From Clostridiaceae bacterium (lineage in GTDB: Bacteria > Bacillota > Clostridia > Saccharofermentanales > UBA5734): 5,145 nucleotides of DNA. Where the stretch lies: contig JAAYKS010000121.1 of the NCBI GenBank assembly GCA_012522285.1, positions 1 through 5,145 on the forward strand, given 5' to 3'. The notes beneath the pieces are model-generated. The model was not told the origin of the DNA. It saw only the letters and a list, made by a program, of their open reading frames with translations, and made no database searches. A program made the translations under genes and the position numbers. Below are positions 1-5,145 of the stretch, piece by piece (within the stretch, counting starts at the first letter, position 1; every line of letters begins with the position of its first letter).

Positions 1-1141
1 CGAGATCCTCTTTTGTGGGCAGTCCCTTGACCATCAGCGGCTCCAACCGATCGGCTTTCAGGTCCGCCGTCAGCGCTGCGATGGTTTCGGCCGCTTTGCT
101 GCCCCACCCGTAGGATCCCATGATCCCAAACAGTTTGGCCGGGGGCTTCATCGCGGTGGCGGTCACGCCCGCGTATACCGCGGCCGGATGAGGTCCGATC
201 AGGACCGTAGGGGTCGCCAGCACCAGCACCGCACTGTCCACCAGGTCATAGATCATGTGACCGGTTTCGTTTGTCAGGCTGTCGGGATCCGCACCCAGAT
301 TGTGCAGCCGCACCTCCACACCGCGCTTCTCGAGGGATTGCGCCAGCCGGTCGACCATCACTTGCGTGCTGCCGTGCATGCTCAGATAGGGAACCGTCGC
401 CTTGCGGAGAACGTTACCCGCCGTCCATTCGGTATAGGCGTCCAAGATCAGGTCGGGTTCCGTCCAGACCGGCCCGTGTGCCGGTACGATCCAGCGCGTC
501 CCGAGCGCCTTTACGCGCTCGACATACCGTGCGATCTGCGCTCGGAAAGGCATCATGATTTCCGAATAGTAGGACCGCGCTGCCGTCATGACCTCTTCCG
601 CTGTTGGTTCACCCTCTCCGGACTCCGCATAATGCGATCCGAACAGATCACTGGAAAACAGCACCTTGCGCTCTTCGCAGTACACCATCGTGTTGTCCGG
701 CCAATGGGCGAATGGGATCGGAAGGAACCGGAGTGTCATGCCGCCCAGATCCAGCACGTCGTTTTCCGCGACCACATCGATGTCCGAAGCTGGAATGTGA
801 AGGTGCGTCCCCAGCAGATCCCGCACCCGGGCTGTCGCGACGATCCGGAGTTCGGGCCACCGTTCCTTGACCAGAGCGATGCTGCCGGAGTGGTCCTGCT
901 CCGTATGCAGGCATACGAGATAGTCGACGCGCTCCACCCCCGACGCACGGAGATTGTCCATCAGCACATCCGCTTTGTCGGGATCCACCGCGTCGATCAG
1001 GGCGGTCTTGTCCTTGCCGTACACCAGATAGGAGTTGTAGGTCGTACCGTGCGGCGTCGGCATCAGACAGTCGAACATTGTCCGGTCGGGATGCTGAGCG
1101 CCGACACTGACAATCGAATCGCAATCAGTCAATCGGAACAT
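1..1141 (-). CDS. fprA: A-type flavodiiron protein (FprA/Roo-like O2 or NO reductase), 3' end cut by window edge
   Basis: Family role: a soluble cytoplasmic enzyme that takes electrons from rubredoxin through FMN to a diiron centre and reduces O2 to water and/or NO to N2O, protecting anaerobes. The 380 residues in the window show two domains. The N-terminal metallo-beta-lactamase-like domain (about 1-245) has every expected iron ligand: H79, E81, D83 and H84 in HTEQDH, H146 in FAHWPD, D165 in FSSDLFG, and H222 in PAHGPVW. The C-terminal flavodoxin-like domain has the FMN phosphate loop SMHGST (254-259) and SYGWG (343-347). No rubredoxin or flavin-reductase domain is fused within the visible part. 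Family length is about 400, so roughly 20 residues are missing. The ATG at 1139-1141 is preceded by GAGG at 5 nt. An in-frame ATG at 1175-1177 would add 12 residues that do not resemble the family. O2 versus NO preference cannot be read from sequence. Confidence 0.95.
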   Translation of the reverse strand, partial: MFRLTDCDSIVSVGAQHPDRTMFDCLMPTPHGTTYNSYLVYGKDKTALIDAVDPDKADVLMDNLRASGVERVDYLVCLHTEQDHSGSIALVKERWPELRIVATARVRDLLGTHLHIPASDIDVVAENDVLDLGGMTLRFLPIPFAHWPDNTMVYCEERKVLFSSDLFGSHYAESGEGEPTAEEVMTAARSYYSEIMMPFRAQIARYVERVKALGTRWIVPAHGPVWTEPDLILDAYTEWTAGNVLRKATVPYLSMHGSTQVMVDRLAQSLEKRGVEVRLHNLGADPDSLTNETGHMIYDLVDSAVLVLATPTVLIGPHPAAVYAGVTATAMKPPAKLFGIMGSYGWGSKAAETIAALTADLKADRLEPLMVKGLPTKEDL

Positions 1142-1249
1142 GGGAGCCTCGCTTTCCACCGGCCCACGGACGGGCATCGAAGACGCGAGCCCGCCCCGCA
1201 CCGGATCCTTCCGGACAGGACAGGCTCCGCAGTCGGCCGGCACCTTACA

Positions 1250-1408
1250 TTACTTTTTGCTGAAATCTTCCTTGGAAGCGCCGCACAGAGGGCAAACCCA
1301 GGTGTCCGGCAGATCTTCGAATGCGGTGCCCGGAGCGACGTCGTTTTCGGGATCGCCGACAGCGGGGTCATACTCGTAGCCACAGAGGTTACAGACATAG
1401 ATATCCAT
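1250..1408 (-). CDS. rub: Rubredoxin
   Basis: A one-electron carrier with a single iron bound by four cysteines. The 52-residue protein is the classic short clostridial-type rubredoxin. C6 and C9 lie in VCNLCGY, C39 and C42 lie in VCPLCGA, and the conserved aromatic and turn residues Y11, Y13, D14-P15, G18, P26-G27, F30, W37 and F49 are present. The ATG at 1406-1408 is chosen because the family begins just there and AGCGAGGA lies about 4 nt upstream. An upstream ATG at 1492 would add 28 residues with no family match. It lies 108 nt upstream of the flavodiiron gene on the same strand, so it is probably that enzyme's direct electron donor and probably co-transcribed with it. No NADH:rubredoxin oxidoreductase is visible in the window. 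Confidence 0.96.
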   Translation of the reverse strand: MDIYVCNLCGYEYDPAVGDPENDVAPGTAFEDLPDTWVCPLCGASKEDFSKK

Positions 1409-1425
1409 AGATTCCTCGCTTTCTT

Positions 1426-1441
1426 CCGGGAGAGGTCCCGG
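1426..1441 (-). promoter_or_regulatory. Small perfect hairpin in the rubredoxin leader
   Basis: On the minus strand, CCGGGA and TCCCGG form a perfect 6-bp stem around the 4-nt loop CCTC. It ends 17 nt before the rubredoxin ATG and just upstream of its ribosome binding site. No T-run follows, so it is not an intrinsic terminator. It could stabilise the mRNA 5' end or modulate translation. Function is inferred only from position. Confidence 0.35.
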
Positions 1442-1474
1442 CGTTGTTGTCCTGCACATACAGGCACTACTAAA

Positions 1475-1480
1475 ACTATA
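1475..1480 (-). promoter_or_regulatory. Candidate -10 element for rubredoxin-fprA
   Basis: TATAGT on the minus strand matches the sigma-70/sigma-A -10 consensus at 5 of 6 positions and would start a transcript about 60 nt before the rubredoxin ATG. The sequence 17 nt upstream (TTTCCT) is a poor -35 box. A short dyad, CCTG-N6-CAGG at about 1450-1463, lies just downstream and might be an operator. Evidence is weak, and read-through from yhbY is also possible because no terminator is seen after it. Confidence 0.35.
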
Positions 1481-1525
1481 CCTTAGAATCATAGCGAAGG
1501 AAATGAGAGCCGGGGGATTCTTGCG

Positions 1526-1861
1526 TTACGGATTTCTCCGTTCCGGCAGCCAGATGTCTTTGCCGGACTCGGCCCGTTTGGGAGAATGGCGATAGAGCAC
1601 CACTTTCCGGCCCACCACCTGGACGACCGCGGCACCTACGGCCTGCGCCGCCCGTTCCGCGATGGTGCGCGGATCCTCGTCCGCGGATTTCAACACATGG
1701 ATCTTAACGAGCTCCCGCACCAAAAGTTGCTGGTCCAGATCCGTCGCTAGTGTCGGGAGAAACCCCGCCTTGCCGATCTGCACCGTGTCCTGCAGTTGAT
1801 TGGCCATCGTGCGGAGAAACGCACGCTGACGGCTGTCCAGTTCGGTCATGCCGGAAACCAT
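1526..1861 (-). CDS. yhbY: CRS1/YhbY-domain RNA-binding protein
   Basis: A small single-domain protein of the CRS1-YhbY (CRM) family, a KH-like fold. E. coli YhbY associates with pre-50S ribosomal particles. With the ATG at 1859-1861 it has 111 residues: RQRAFLR near the N-terminus, the GxxG-type RNA-binding loop in QIGKAGF (28-34), the helix LVRELVKIHV, and the C-terminal strand VVQVVGRKVVLYR (79-91). A short basic tail follows. Start choice: AGGG sits 5 nt before this ATG. The ATG at 1847-1849 (MTELDSRQ) fits the usual family N-terminus better but has only an AAAGG 12 nt away, so it remains a real alternative (107 residues). The obg stop codon TAG is part of the Shine-Dalgarno sequence TAGGGAAAGG, so yhbY is likely translationally coupled to obg. 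Pairing with obg fits a shared role in 50S assembly. Confidence 0.92.
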   Translation of the reverse strand: MVSGMTELDSRQRAFLRTMANQLQDTVQIGKAGFLPTLATDLDQQLLVRELVKIHVLKSADEDPRTIAERAAQAVGAAVVQVVGRKVVLYRHSPKRAESGKDIWLPERRNP

Positions 1862-1871
1862 CCTTTCCCTA
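1862..1871 (-). promoter_or_regulatory. yhbY ribosome binding site overlapping the obg stop
   Basis: The minus strand reads TAGGGAAAGG followed at once by ATG. The TAG ends obg and its last bases belong to the AGGG Shine-Dalgarno core. Ribosomes finishing obg would sit on the yhbY start, a typical coupling arrangement. It also supports the ATG at 1861 over the later one at 1849. Confidence 0.6.
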
Positions 1872-3137
1872 TTTAAAATACTCAAATTCAAATCCTCCCA
1901 GATCGACCGTGTCTCCCTCCTGCACCCCCGCGCTTTCCAGCGCGTCGATGATCCCCTTGCGCCGGATCAGGCGCTGGAAGTAACCGAGGGAATCCACATT
2001 GTCGAAGTTGGTGGAGGCGACCAGCTGCTCGATCCACTGCCCGGTGACCCGGTAGATGTCGTCTTCCCGCTGGATCGTGTAAAGCTCGCCCGTCCCTTCC
2101 GGAATGGCGGGCAAAAACGCGTCCGGCTCATACAGTACCGTGTCGGGCAGGTCGGGCAGCATCCGGGCGATGTGCCGGAGCAAAGGTTTGAGTCCTTCTC
2201 CGGTCACCGCGCTGATCGGGAAAAAAGCGATTCCACGATCCGCGAGCGCCGTACGCACCCGTTCGACCGCCGTCTCGTCCGTCAGGTCGGACTTGTTGGC
2301 CGCGACCACCTGAGGTCGCCCCGCCAGCTCCGGATTGAACAAGGTGAGCTCCTGGTTGATCTGTTCAAAATCCTCGATCGGATCCCTTCCCTCGCTGCCT
2401 GAAACGTCAATCACGTGCAGCAGCATTTTGGTGCGTTCGACGTGGCGCAAAAAGTCCAGCCCCAGGCCGGCCCCCTCGTGCGCGCCTTCGATCAGCCCTG
2501 GGATGTCAGCCATTACAAACTCGGTCTCGTCGATGGAGACCACCCCCAGACTGGGTTCCAGCGTCGTAAAGTGATAGTTTGCGATTTTGGGACGTGCGGC
2601 GGAGACCACCGACAACAGGGTCGATTTACCGACATTGGGCATGCCGACCAGGCCCACGTCCGCGAGCAGCTTGAGCTCGACTTCGATGTCCCACTCCTCG
2701 CCGGGTTCTCCCGCGCGCGCAAATTGGGGCGCTTGCCGGATCGATGTGGCAAAATACGTGTTGCCTTTCCCCGGACGGCCGCCGCGCGCCACCACAACTT
2801 CCTCTCCGTCCCGGGACAAGTCCGCGAAGATACGGCCGGTCTCAGCCTCCCGGAGTATGGTGCCGACCGGCACCCGGATCCGAAGGGCGTCGCCGCTCTT
2901 TCCGGTCCGGTTGCGCGTCCCGCCCTTTTCGCCGCTTTCCGCGACGTACTTCCGCCGATACCGGATATCGCGCAGGGTGCTCATGCCCCCCTTGGCGACA
3001 AAAATGATATCGCCTCCCCGGCCGCCGTCTCCGCCGTCGGGTCCGCCGTTGGGTACGTATTTTTCCGTATGGAAAGAGACCGCGCCGTTGCCGCCGTCGC
3101 CCGCCTTGACATGAATGTTGGTATGGTCAATGAACAT
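1869..3137 (-). CDS. obg: Obg/CgtA GTPase, 50S ribosome assembly
   Basis: An essential GTPase of the TRAFAC/Obg family that binds the large subunit during maturation and is linked to ppGpp, stress and (in sporulating Bacillota) developmental signalling. The 422-residue protein is complete. The glycine-rich Obg fold (1-158) includes KAGDGGNGAVSF and GGPDGGDGGRGGD. The G domain (159 to about 330) has the P-loop GMPNVGKST (165-173), switch I FTTLEP (T191/T192), DIPG (211-214), NKSD (281-284) and the SAVTGEG G5 region (309-315). The C-terminal OCT domain (about 345-422) ends FEFEYFK. The OCT domain is absent from E. coli-type Obg and usual in Bacillota, which supports the lineage hint. The ATG at 3135-3137 has GGAGGT 5 nt upstream and matches the family start MFIDH. 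It lies downstream of rpmA across a terminator-like hairpin and upstream of yhbY. Confidence 0.98.
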   Translation of the reverse strand: MFIDHTNIHVKAGDGGNGAVSFHTEKYVPNGGPDGGDGGRGGDIIFVAKGGMSTLRDIRYRRKYVAESGEKGGTRNRTGKSGDALRIRVPVGTILREAETGRIFADLSRDGEEVVVARGGRPGKGNTYFATSIRQAPQFARAGEPGEEWDIEVELKLLADVGLVGMPNVGKSTLLSVVSAARPKIANYHFTTLEPSLGVVSIDETEFVMADIPGLIEGAHEGAGLGLDFLRHVERTKMLLHVIDVSGSEGRDPIEDFEQINQELTLFNPELAGRPQVVAANKSDLTDETAVERVRTALADRGIAFFPISAVTGEGLKPLLRHIARMLPDLPDTVLYEPDAFLPAIPEGTGELYTIQREDDIYRVTGQWIEQLVASTNFDNVDSLGYFQRLIRRKGIIDALESAGVQEGDTVDLGGFEFEYFK

Positions 3138-3161
3138 CGTCTACCTCCGACGGATTTTCCG

Positions 3162-3201
3162 AAAAGACAAAAAGGCCCGGCCATACAGACCGGACCCCTT
3201 T
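3162..3201 (-). terminator. Intrinsic terminator/attenuator between rpmA and obg
   Basis: On the minus strand AAAGGGGTCCGG (3190-3201) pairs with CCGGGCCTTTTT (3169-3180). The result is a 12-position stem with three G-T wobbles around a 9-nt loop, running into TTTTTGTCTTTTC. This is the hairpin-plus-T-tract form of a rho-independent terminator, oriented to stop transcripts coming from rpmA. On the plus strand only three Ts follow, so it is not a bidirectional one. Only about 24 nt separate it from the obg ATG and I see no promoter there. Obg would therefore depend on partial read-through, which would lower its level relative to L21 and L27. Confidence 0.75.
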
Positions 3202-3223
3202 ACATGTGACCTTCCGGAACGGT

Positions 3224-3481
3224 TCACTCGACCGGATAGACACTGACTTTCTTGCGATCCCTGCCCATACGCTCGTATTTTACGCGTCCTTCGACCAGAG
3301 AAAACAGGGTGTCGTCCGATCCGATGCCGACATTGGTCCCCGGGTGGATTTTGGTCCCGCGCTGGCGAACCAGAATGTTGCCGGCCAAAGCCAACTGACC
3401 GTCGCCCTTTTTGGCGCCCAGCCGTTTAGACTCGGAGTCGCGCCCGTTGCGGGTGCTTCCTACGCCCTTCTTATGTGCCAT
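3224..3481 (-). CDS. rpmA: 50S ribosomal protein L27
   Basis: A large-subunit protein whose N-terminal tail reaches the peptidyl transferase centre. The 85 residues cover the full family: MAHKKGVGSTRNGRDSESKR at the N-terminus, AGNILVRQRGTK and HPG in the middle, GSDDTLFSL, and a C-terminal VSVYP. The ATG at 3479-3481 has a near-perfect Shine-Dalgarno AAAGGAGGTG, with the core 10 nt upstream. The protein begins directly with MAHKKG. The nine-residue or so extension ending FA, which the cysteine protease Prp cleaves in most Bacillota, is absent, and the codons upstream of the ATG do not encode it. Second gene of the rplU operon, followed by a terminator-like hairpin. Confidence 0.99.
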   Translation of the reverse strand: MAHKKGVGSTRNGRDSESKRLGAKKGDGQLALAGNILVRQRGTKIHPGTNVGIGSDDTLFSLVEGRVKYERMGRDRKKVSVYPVE

Positions 3482-3515
3482 GACAGATGCACCTCCTTTG
3501 ATTCCCGTCCCGCTG

Positions 3516-3532
3516 CGCCGGAATCGCCGGCG
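3516..3532 (-). promoter_or_regulatory. Hairpin in the rplU-rpmA spacer
   Basis: CGCCGG (3516-3521) and CCGGCG (3527-3532) form a perfect 6-bp GC stem around a 5-nt loop. No T-run follows on either strand, so it should not terminate. It lies in the 71-nt spacer where many Bacillota carry the prp gene, and may be an mRNA processing or stability element. Function unknown. Confidence 0.35.
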
Positions 3533-3552
3533 TCAAGGTCCGGGGGGTCGCG

Positions 3553-3849
3553 TCAACCGTTGATCTTGTTGATGCGGACACGGGTATAAGGCTGCCGGTG
3601 TCCGCCCTTGCGGCGGTAGCCCTTTTTCGCTTTATACTTGAATATCACAATTTTGGCTTGTCGGCCTTGCTTGACGATCTCGCCTTCGACCACACATCCG
3701 GTTCCCGGTTTGAAACCGTCGTCGAAAATCCCGAGCACCTGATCGAACTGCACCGCCTGACCGGCATCGCCTTCGAGCTTCTCTACGAAGATCTCGTCGC
3801 CGACCGTCACCCGGTACTGCTTGCCGCCTGTCGCAATCACAGCATACAT
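3553..3849 (-). CDS. rplU: 50S ribosomal protein L21
   Basis: A 23S rRNA-binding protein of the large subunit, acting with L20 in early assembly. The 98 residues match the family from end to end: MYAVIATGGKQYRV at the N-terminus, then GDEIFVEKL, and the C-terminal signature IVIFKYKAKKGYRRKGGHRQ (67-86) followed by PYTRV and a terminal INKING. The ATG at 3847-3849 has AGGAGG 8 nt upstream and is the family start. Longer in-frame starts (up to 3948) would add unrelated residues and reach into the leader and transcription start region. First gene of the minus-strand ribosomal unit, with a strong promoter about 95 nt upstream. Confidence 0.99.
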   Translation of the reverse strand: MYAVIATGGKQYRVTVGDEIFVEKLEGDAGQAVQFDQVLGIFDDGFKPGTGCVVEGEIVKQGRQAKIVIFKYKAKKGYRRKGGHRQPYTRVRINKING

Positions 3850-3945
3850 GTCGTGTTCCTCCTGTAAACAGTCTCGCTGGGTCCCAGGCAGGCGATCGAA
3901 CCTACGTCCGTATGCCATTTGGAAAAGCCCGTCCCATGCGGTCAC
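3850..3945 (-). promoter_or_regulatory. rplU 5' leader, about 95 nt
   Basis: The untranslated stretch between the inferred start of transcription (near 3945) and the rplU ATG. It contains small complementary elements on the minus strand: GTAGG and CCTGC around an 8-nt loop, and the dyad CTGGGACCCAG (3877-3887), which can fold as a 4-bp stem around a 3-nt loop. The Shine-Dalgarno follows. Leaders that bind their own ribosomal protein are known upstream of rplU in Bacillota, but I cannot match this one to that consensus by eye, so autoregulation is only a possibility. Confidence 0.4.
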
Positions 3946-3951
3946 CAAGGA

Positions 3952-3980
3952 ATATTAGCATGCGACCGGGCCCGTGTCAA
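3952..3980 (-). promoter_or_regulatory. Sigma-70/sigma-A promoter for rplU-rpmA
   Basis: Minus strand: a perfect -35 box TTGACA (3975-3980), a 17-nt spacer, and TAATAT (3952-3957) as -10, matching TATAAT at 4 of 6 positions. The spacing is ideal and the predicted start is near 3945. A T-run (GGTTTTTCG) lies just upstream of the -35 box. This is the best promoter in the window and fits a highly expressed ribosomal operon. Confidence 0.8.
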
Positions 3981-4026
3981 CGAAAAACCCCGGAATCCGT
4001 ATGCAATACCGTCGGAAGTCGTTCCA

Positions 4027-4035
4027 TGGTATGCT
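4027..4035 (+). promoter_or_regulatory. Candidate extended -10 promoter for the GNAT genes
   Basis: TGGTATGCT contains the extended -10 dinucleotide TG, one base, then TATGCT (4 of 6 to consensus). The predicted start near 4042 gives a leader of about 36 nt. No good -35 box is seen 16-18 nt upstream (TACCGT at 17 nt). It is divergent from the rplU promoter, with about 50 bp between the two core elements. Confidence 0.35.
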
Positions 4036-4077
4036 GAATCCCGTCAAACTTACGTCGTGATACAAGGAGTAAGGGAT

Positions 4078-4290
4078 ATGAGGATTTTCTCACTCGATCC
4101 GGACGATCCGGTTCTATGGGAGAGGATCGCCGCGTATGCGGAGAACTGTTCCTGGGGGGCGGGCCAGAAGCTGGCCCGGGATATGCGTACGGGCGGACTC
4201 ACGGAATGGAGCTGGTCTTCGTAGGTCTATCTGGTCAGCGGCGAGATCGGACTCTACGAAAAGTACGGATTTGAAAAGATCTGCGATCGG
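4078..4290 (+). pseudogene. Small GNAT N-acetyltransferase, broken by frameshift and internal deletion
   Basis: The gene starts well: AAGGAG lies 8 nt before the ATG at 4078. The first 45 or so residues look like the N-terminus of a small GNAT family, with CSWGAGQKLARDM at 24-36, but the frame ends at TAG 4222-4224 after 48 codons. Directly after the stop, in the same frame, comes VYLVSGEIGLYEKYGFEKI, the C-terminal end of the same family. The central acetyl-CoA-binding part is missing. Before the stop, adding one G after TGG (4207-4209) restores a family-like EWELVFV, so a base was also lost there. From memory of family length (about 150-160 residues), some 60-75 codons are gone. GGTCT occurs at both 4214-4218 and 4224-4228, possible microhomology at the junction. 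No catalytic function can remain. A short functional peptide is conceivable but unlikely. Confidence 0.8.
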
Positions 4291-4330
4291 ATCGGGAATC
4301 CGTCAAACCGCCCGGAGACAGGAGAGAGCC

Positions 4331-5145
4331 ATGGATATTATCCGCGTCCGATCCCGAAGTGAACTGAGGTCGTTCATCCGTCTTCCGGCCCGCCTGCACC
4401 ACGGAAGCCCGCAATATATCCCACCCCTCTGGATGGAAGAGAGAAACAATTATACATCCCGCGGGAATCCGATCCTGGCGAATTCCGAGTTCGAGCTCTT
4501 TCTGGTGCTGGATGCCGGTGGACAATCCATCGGCCGGGCGATCGCGTACATCGATTGGAAGTACAACGCGTACTATCGTTCCCGTACAGGCTTTTTCGGT
4601 TCATTCGAGTGCGCCAACGATCCCGAGGCCGCGTCGGCACTGATCCGGACCTGCGAGGCGTGGCTGAGGGACCGGGGCATGGAGTCCGTTCTAGGGCCGA
4701 TCCATCCGATCGCCGAAGACTGGGGATTTGTGCTGGAAGGAGGAGACCGGGATCCGGTTTATCTCTCGCCGTGGAATCCGGCCCGATATCATGACTATTT
4801 CACCGGTGCCGGGTATACCAAAGCAAAGGATCTGCTGGTCTACGAAGCCGACATTTTGAAGGGATACAGGCTCCCGGACCGGTATGCCGAACTGTATGAT
4901 CGGTTCATGAAACAATATCCGGGTCTGCGGATACGGCGGCTCGACATGCGCAGGATCCGGGTCGATGCACGTGCGATCTGGGAAATCTCCAATGTCGCGC
5001 TCGCGGACAACTGGGGATACGTTCCGTTGGAGCTCCCGGTGATGGAGGACATGCTCCGAAAACTCCGGCTGATCGTCGATCCGGACGCGGTCTGGATGGC
5101 AGAATACAACGGCCGTCCGGTCGGATTCTGTCTGGGATTTCCGGA
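4331..5145 (+). CDS. Large GNAT-fold protein of unknown substrate, 3' end cut by window edge
   Basis: The window holds 271 codons of an open frame that continues past the right edge. I recognise it as a roughly 370-390-residue GNAT-like family usually annotated only as N-acetyltransferase or hypothetical protein (YghO-like). Visible family traits: PPLWMEER near residue 31; a first acyltransferase-like half with GRAIAYID (68-75), GFFGSFEC (87-94), WLRDRGMESVLGP (111-123) and GYTKAKDLLVYEAD (161-174); then a second half with NWGYVPLE (227-234) and a strand pair VWMAEYNGRPVGFCLG (254-269), the usual dG.pvGf core. The C-terminal 100 or so residues, including the probable acetyl-CoA site, lie outside. 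No signal peptide or membrane segment is seen. The ATG at 4331 has AGGAG about 7 nt upstream. It follows the broken small GNAT gene and may share its promoter. Substrate unknown. Confidence 0.85.
   Translation, partial: MDIIRVRSRSELRSFIRLPARLHHGSPQYIPPLWMEERNNYTSRGNPILANSEFELFLVLDAGGQSIGRAIAYIDWKYNAYYRSRTGFFGSFECANDPEAASALIRTCEAWLRDRGMESVLGPIHPIAEDWGFVLEGGDRDPVYLSPWNPARYHDYFTGAGYTKAKDLLVYEADILKGYRLPDRYAELYDRFMKQYPGLRIRRLDMRRIRVDARAIWEISNVALADNWGYVPLELPVMEDMLRKLRLIVDPDAVWMAEYNGRPVGFCLGFP

Noticed and set aside
1142..1249. Possible terminator or second promoter between rubredoxin and fprA
   Set aside because: Only an imperfect CCGGA/TCCGG dyad without a T-run is present, and no -35/-10 pair is convincing. 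The gap is better read as a co-transcribed spacer.
188..1486. A 432-codon open frame on the plus strand
   Set aside because: It lies antisense to the flavodiiron and rubredoxin genes, both of which carry complete family motifs. Its protein is rich in H, R and Q without any recognisable domain, typical of a mirror frame in GC-biased DNA.
1250..1492. An 80-residue version of rubredoxin starting at 1492
   Set aside because: The extension has no family match and would begin upstream of the candidate promoter's start point. The ATG at 1408 has its own ribosome binding site and gives the normal length.
2415..3209. A 264-codon plus-strand frame
   Set aside because: It is antisense to obg, whose whole length is explained by Obg domains. 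No ribosome binding site or motif supports it, and the same holds for 1848-2402.
3880..3910. A tRNA T-arm-like GGTTCGATC on the minus strand upstream of rplU
   Set aside because: The base after the loop cannot pair as in a T-arm, and no acceptor, D or anticodon arms surround it. It is part of the rplU leader.
3919..4224. A longer start (101 codons) for the small GNAT gene
   Set aside because: The extra N-terminal residues would be translated across the rplU promoter region and resemble nothing. The ATG at 4078 has a good ribosome binding site and the family-like start.
1..5145. CRISPR arrays, insertion sequences, tRNA/rRNA genes, attachment sites
   Set aside because: No repeated spacer-repeat pattern, transposase motifs, terminal inverted repeats or RNA gene folds were found on either strand.

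Overview
This window is moderately GC-rich (by eye a little under 60%) and carries a bacterial chromosomal housekeeping segment. The organism is most likely an anaerobe or microaerophile, because a rubredoxin gene sits next to a flavodiiron protein gene. The order rplU-rpmA-obg-yhbY and the ribosomal protein sequences look Bacillota/Clostridia-like to me. However, L27 lacks the N-terminal extension that the protease Prp removes in most Bacillota, and no prp gene lies between rplU and rpmA. The lineage call is therefore tentative.

Layout: positions 1-3980 are expressed from the minus strand. Read in the direction of transcription, the block begins with a good promoter at 3952-3980 (TTGACA, 17-nt spacer, TAATAT) and a leader of about 95 nt. 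It continues with rplU (L21), rpmA (L27), a hairpin-plus-T-tract terminator, obg (GTPase with all three domains) and yhbY (RNA-binding protein). After a 117-nt gap with a candidate promoter come a 52-residue rubredoxin and an A-type flavodiiron protein, which runs off the left edge a few residues short of its end.

Positions 4020-5145 are expressed from the plus strand, divergently from rplU. They hold a small GNAT acetyltransferase gene destroyed by a one-base loss and an internal deletion, then an intact but right-truncated gene for a larger GNAT-fold protein of unknown substrate.

The first four minus-strand genes form a ribosome production and assembly unit: two large-subunit proteins, the 50S-maturation GTPase Obg and a pre-50S-associated KH-like protein. 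The last two form an electron-transfer pair in which rubredoxin would reduce the flavodiiron enzyme, which in turn reduces O2 to water or NO to N2O.

I did not find a convincing undescribed system. The points most worth checking are the terminator that obg transcription must pass, the deletion scar in the small GNAT gene, the missing Prp/L27 extension, and a marked excess of GATC and GATCCG words across the whole window.
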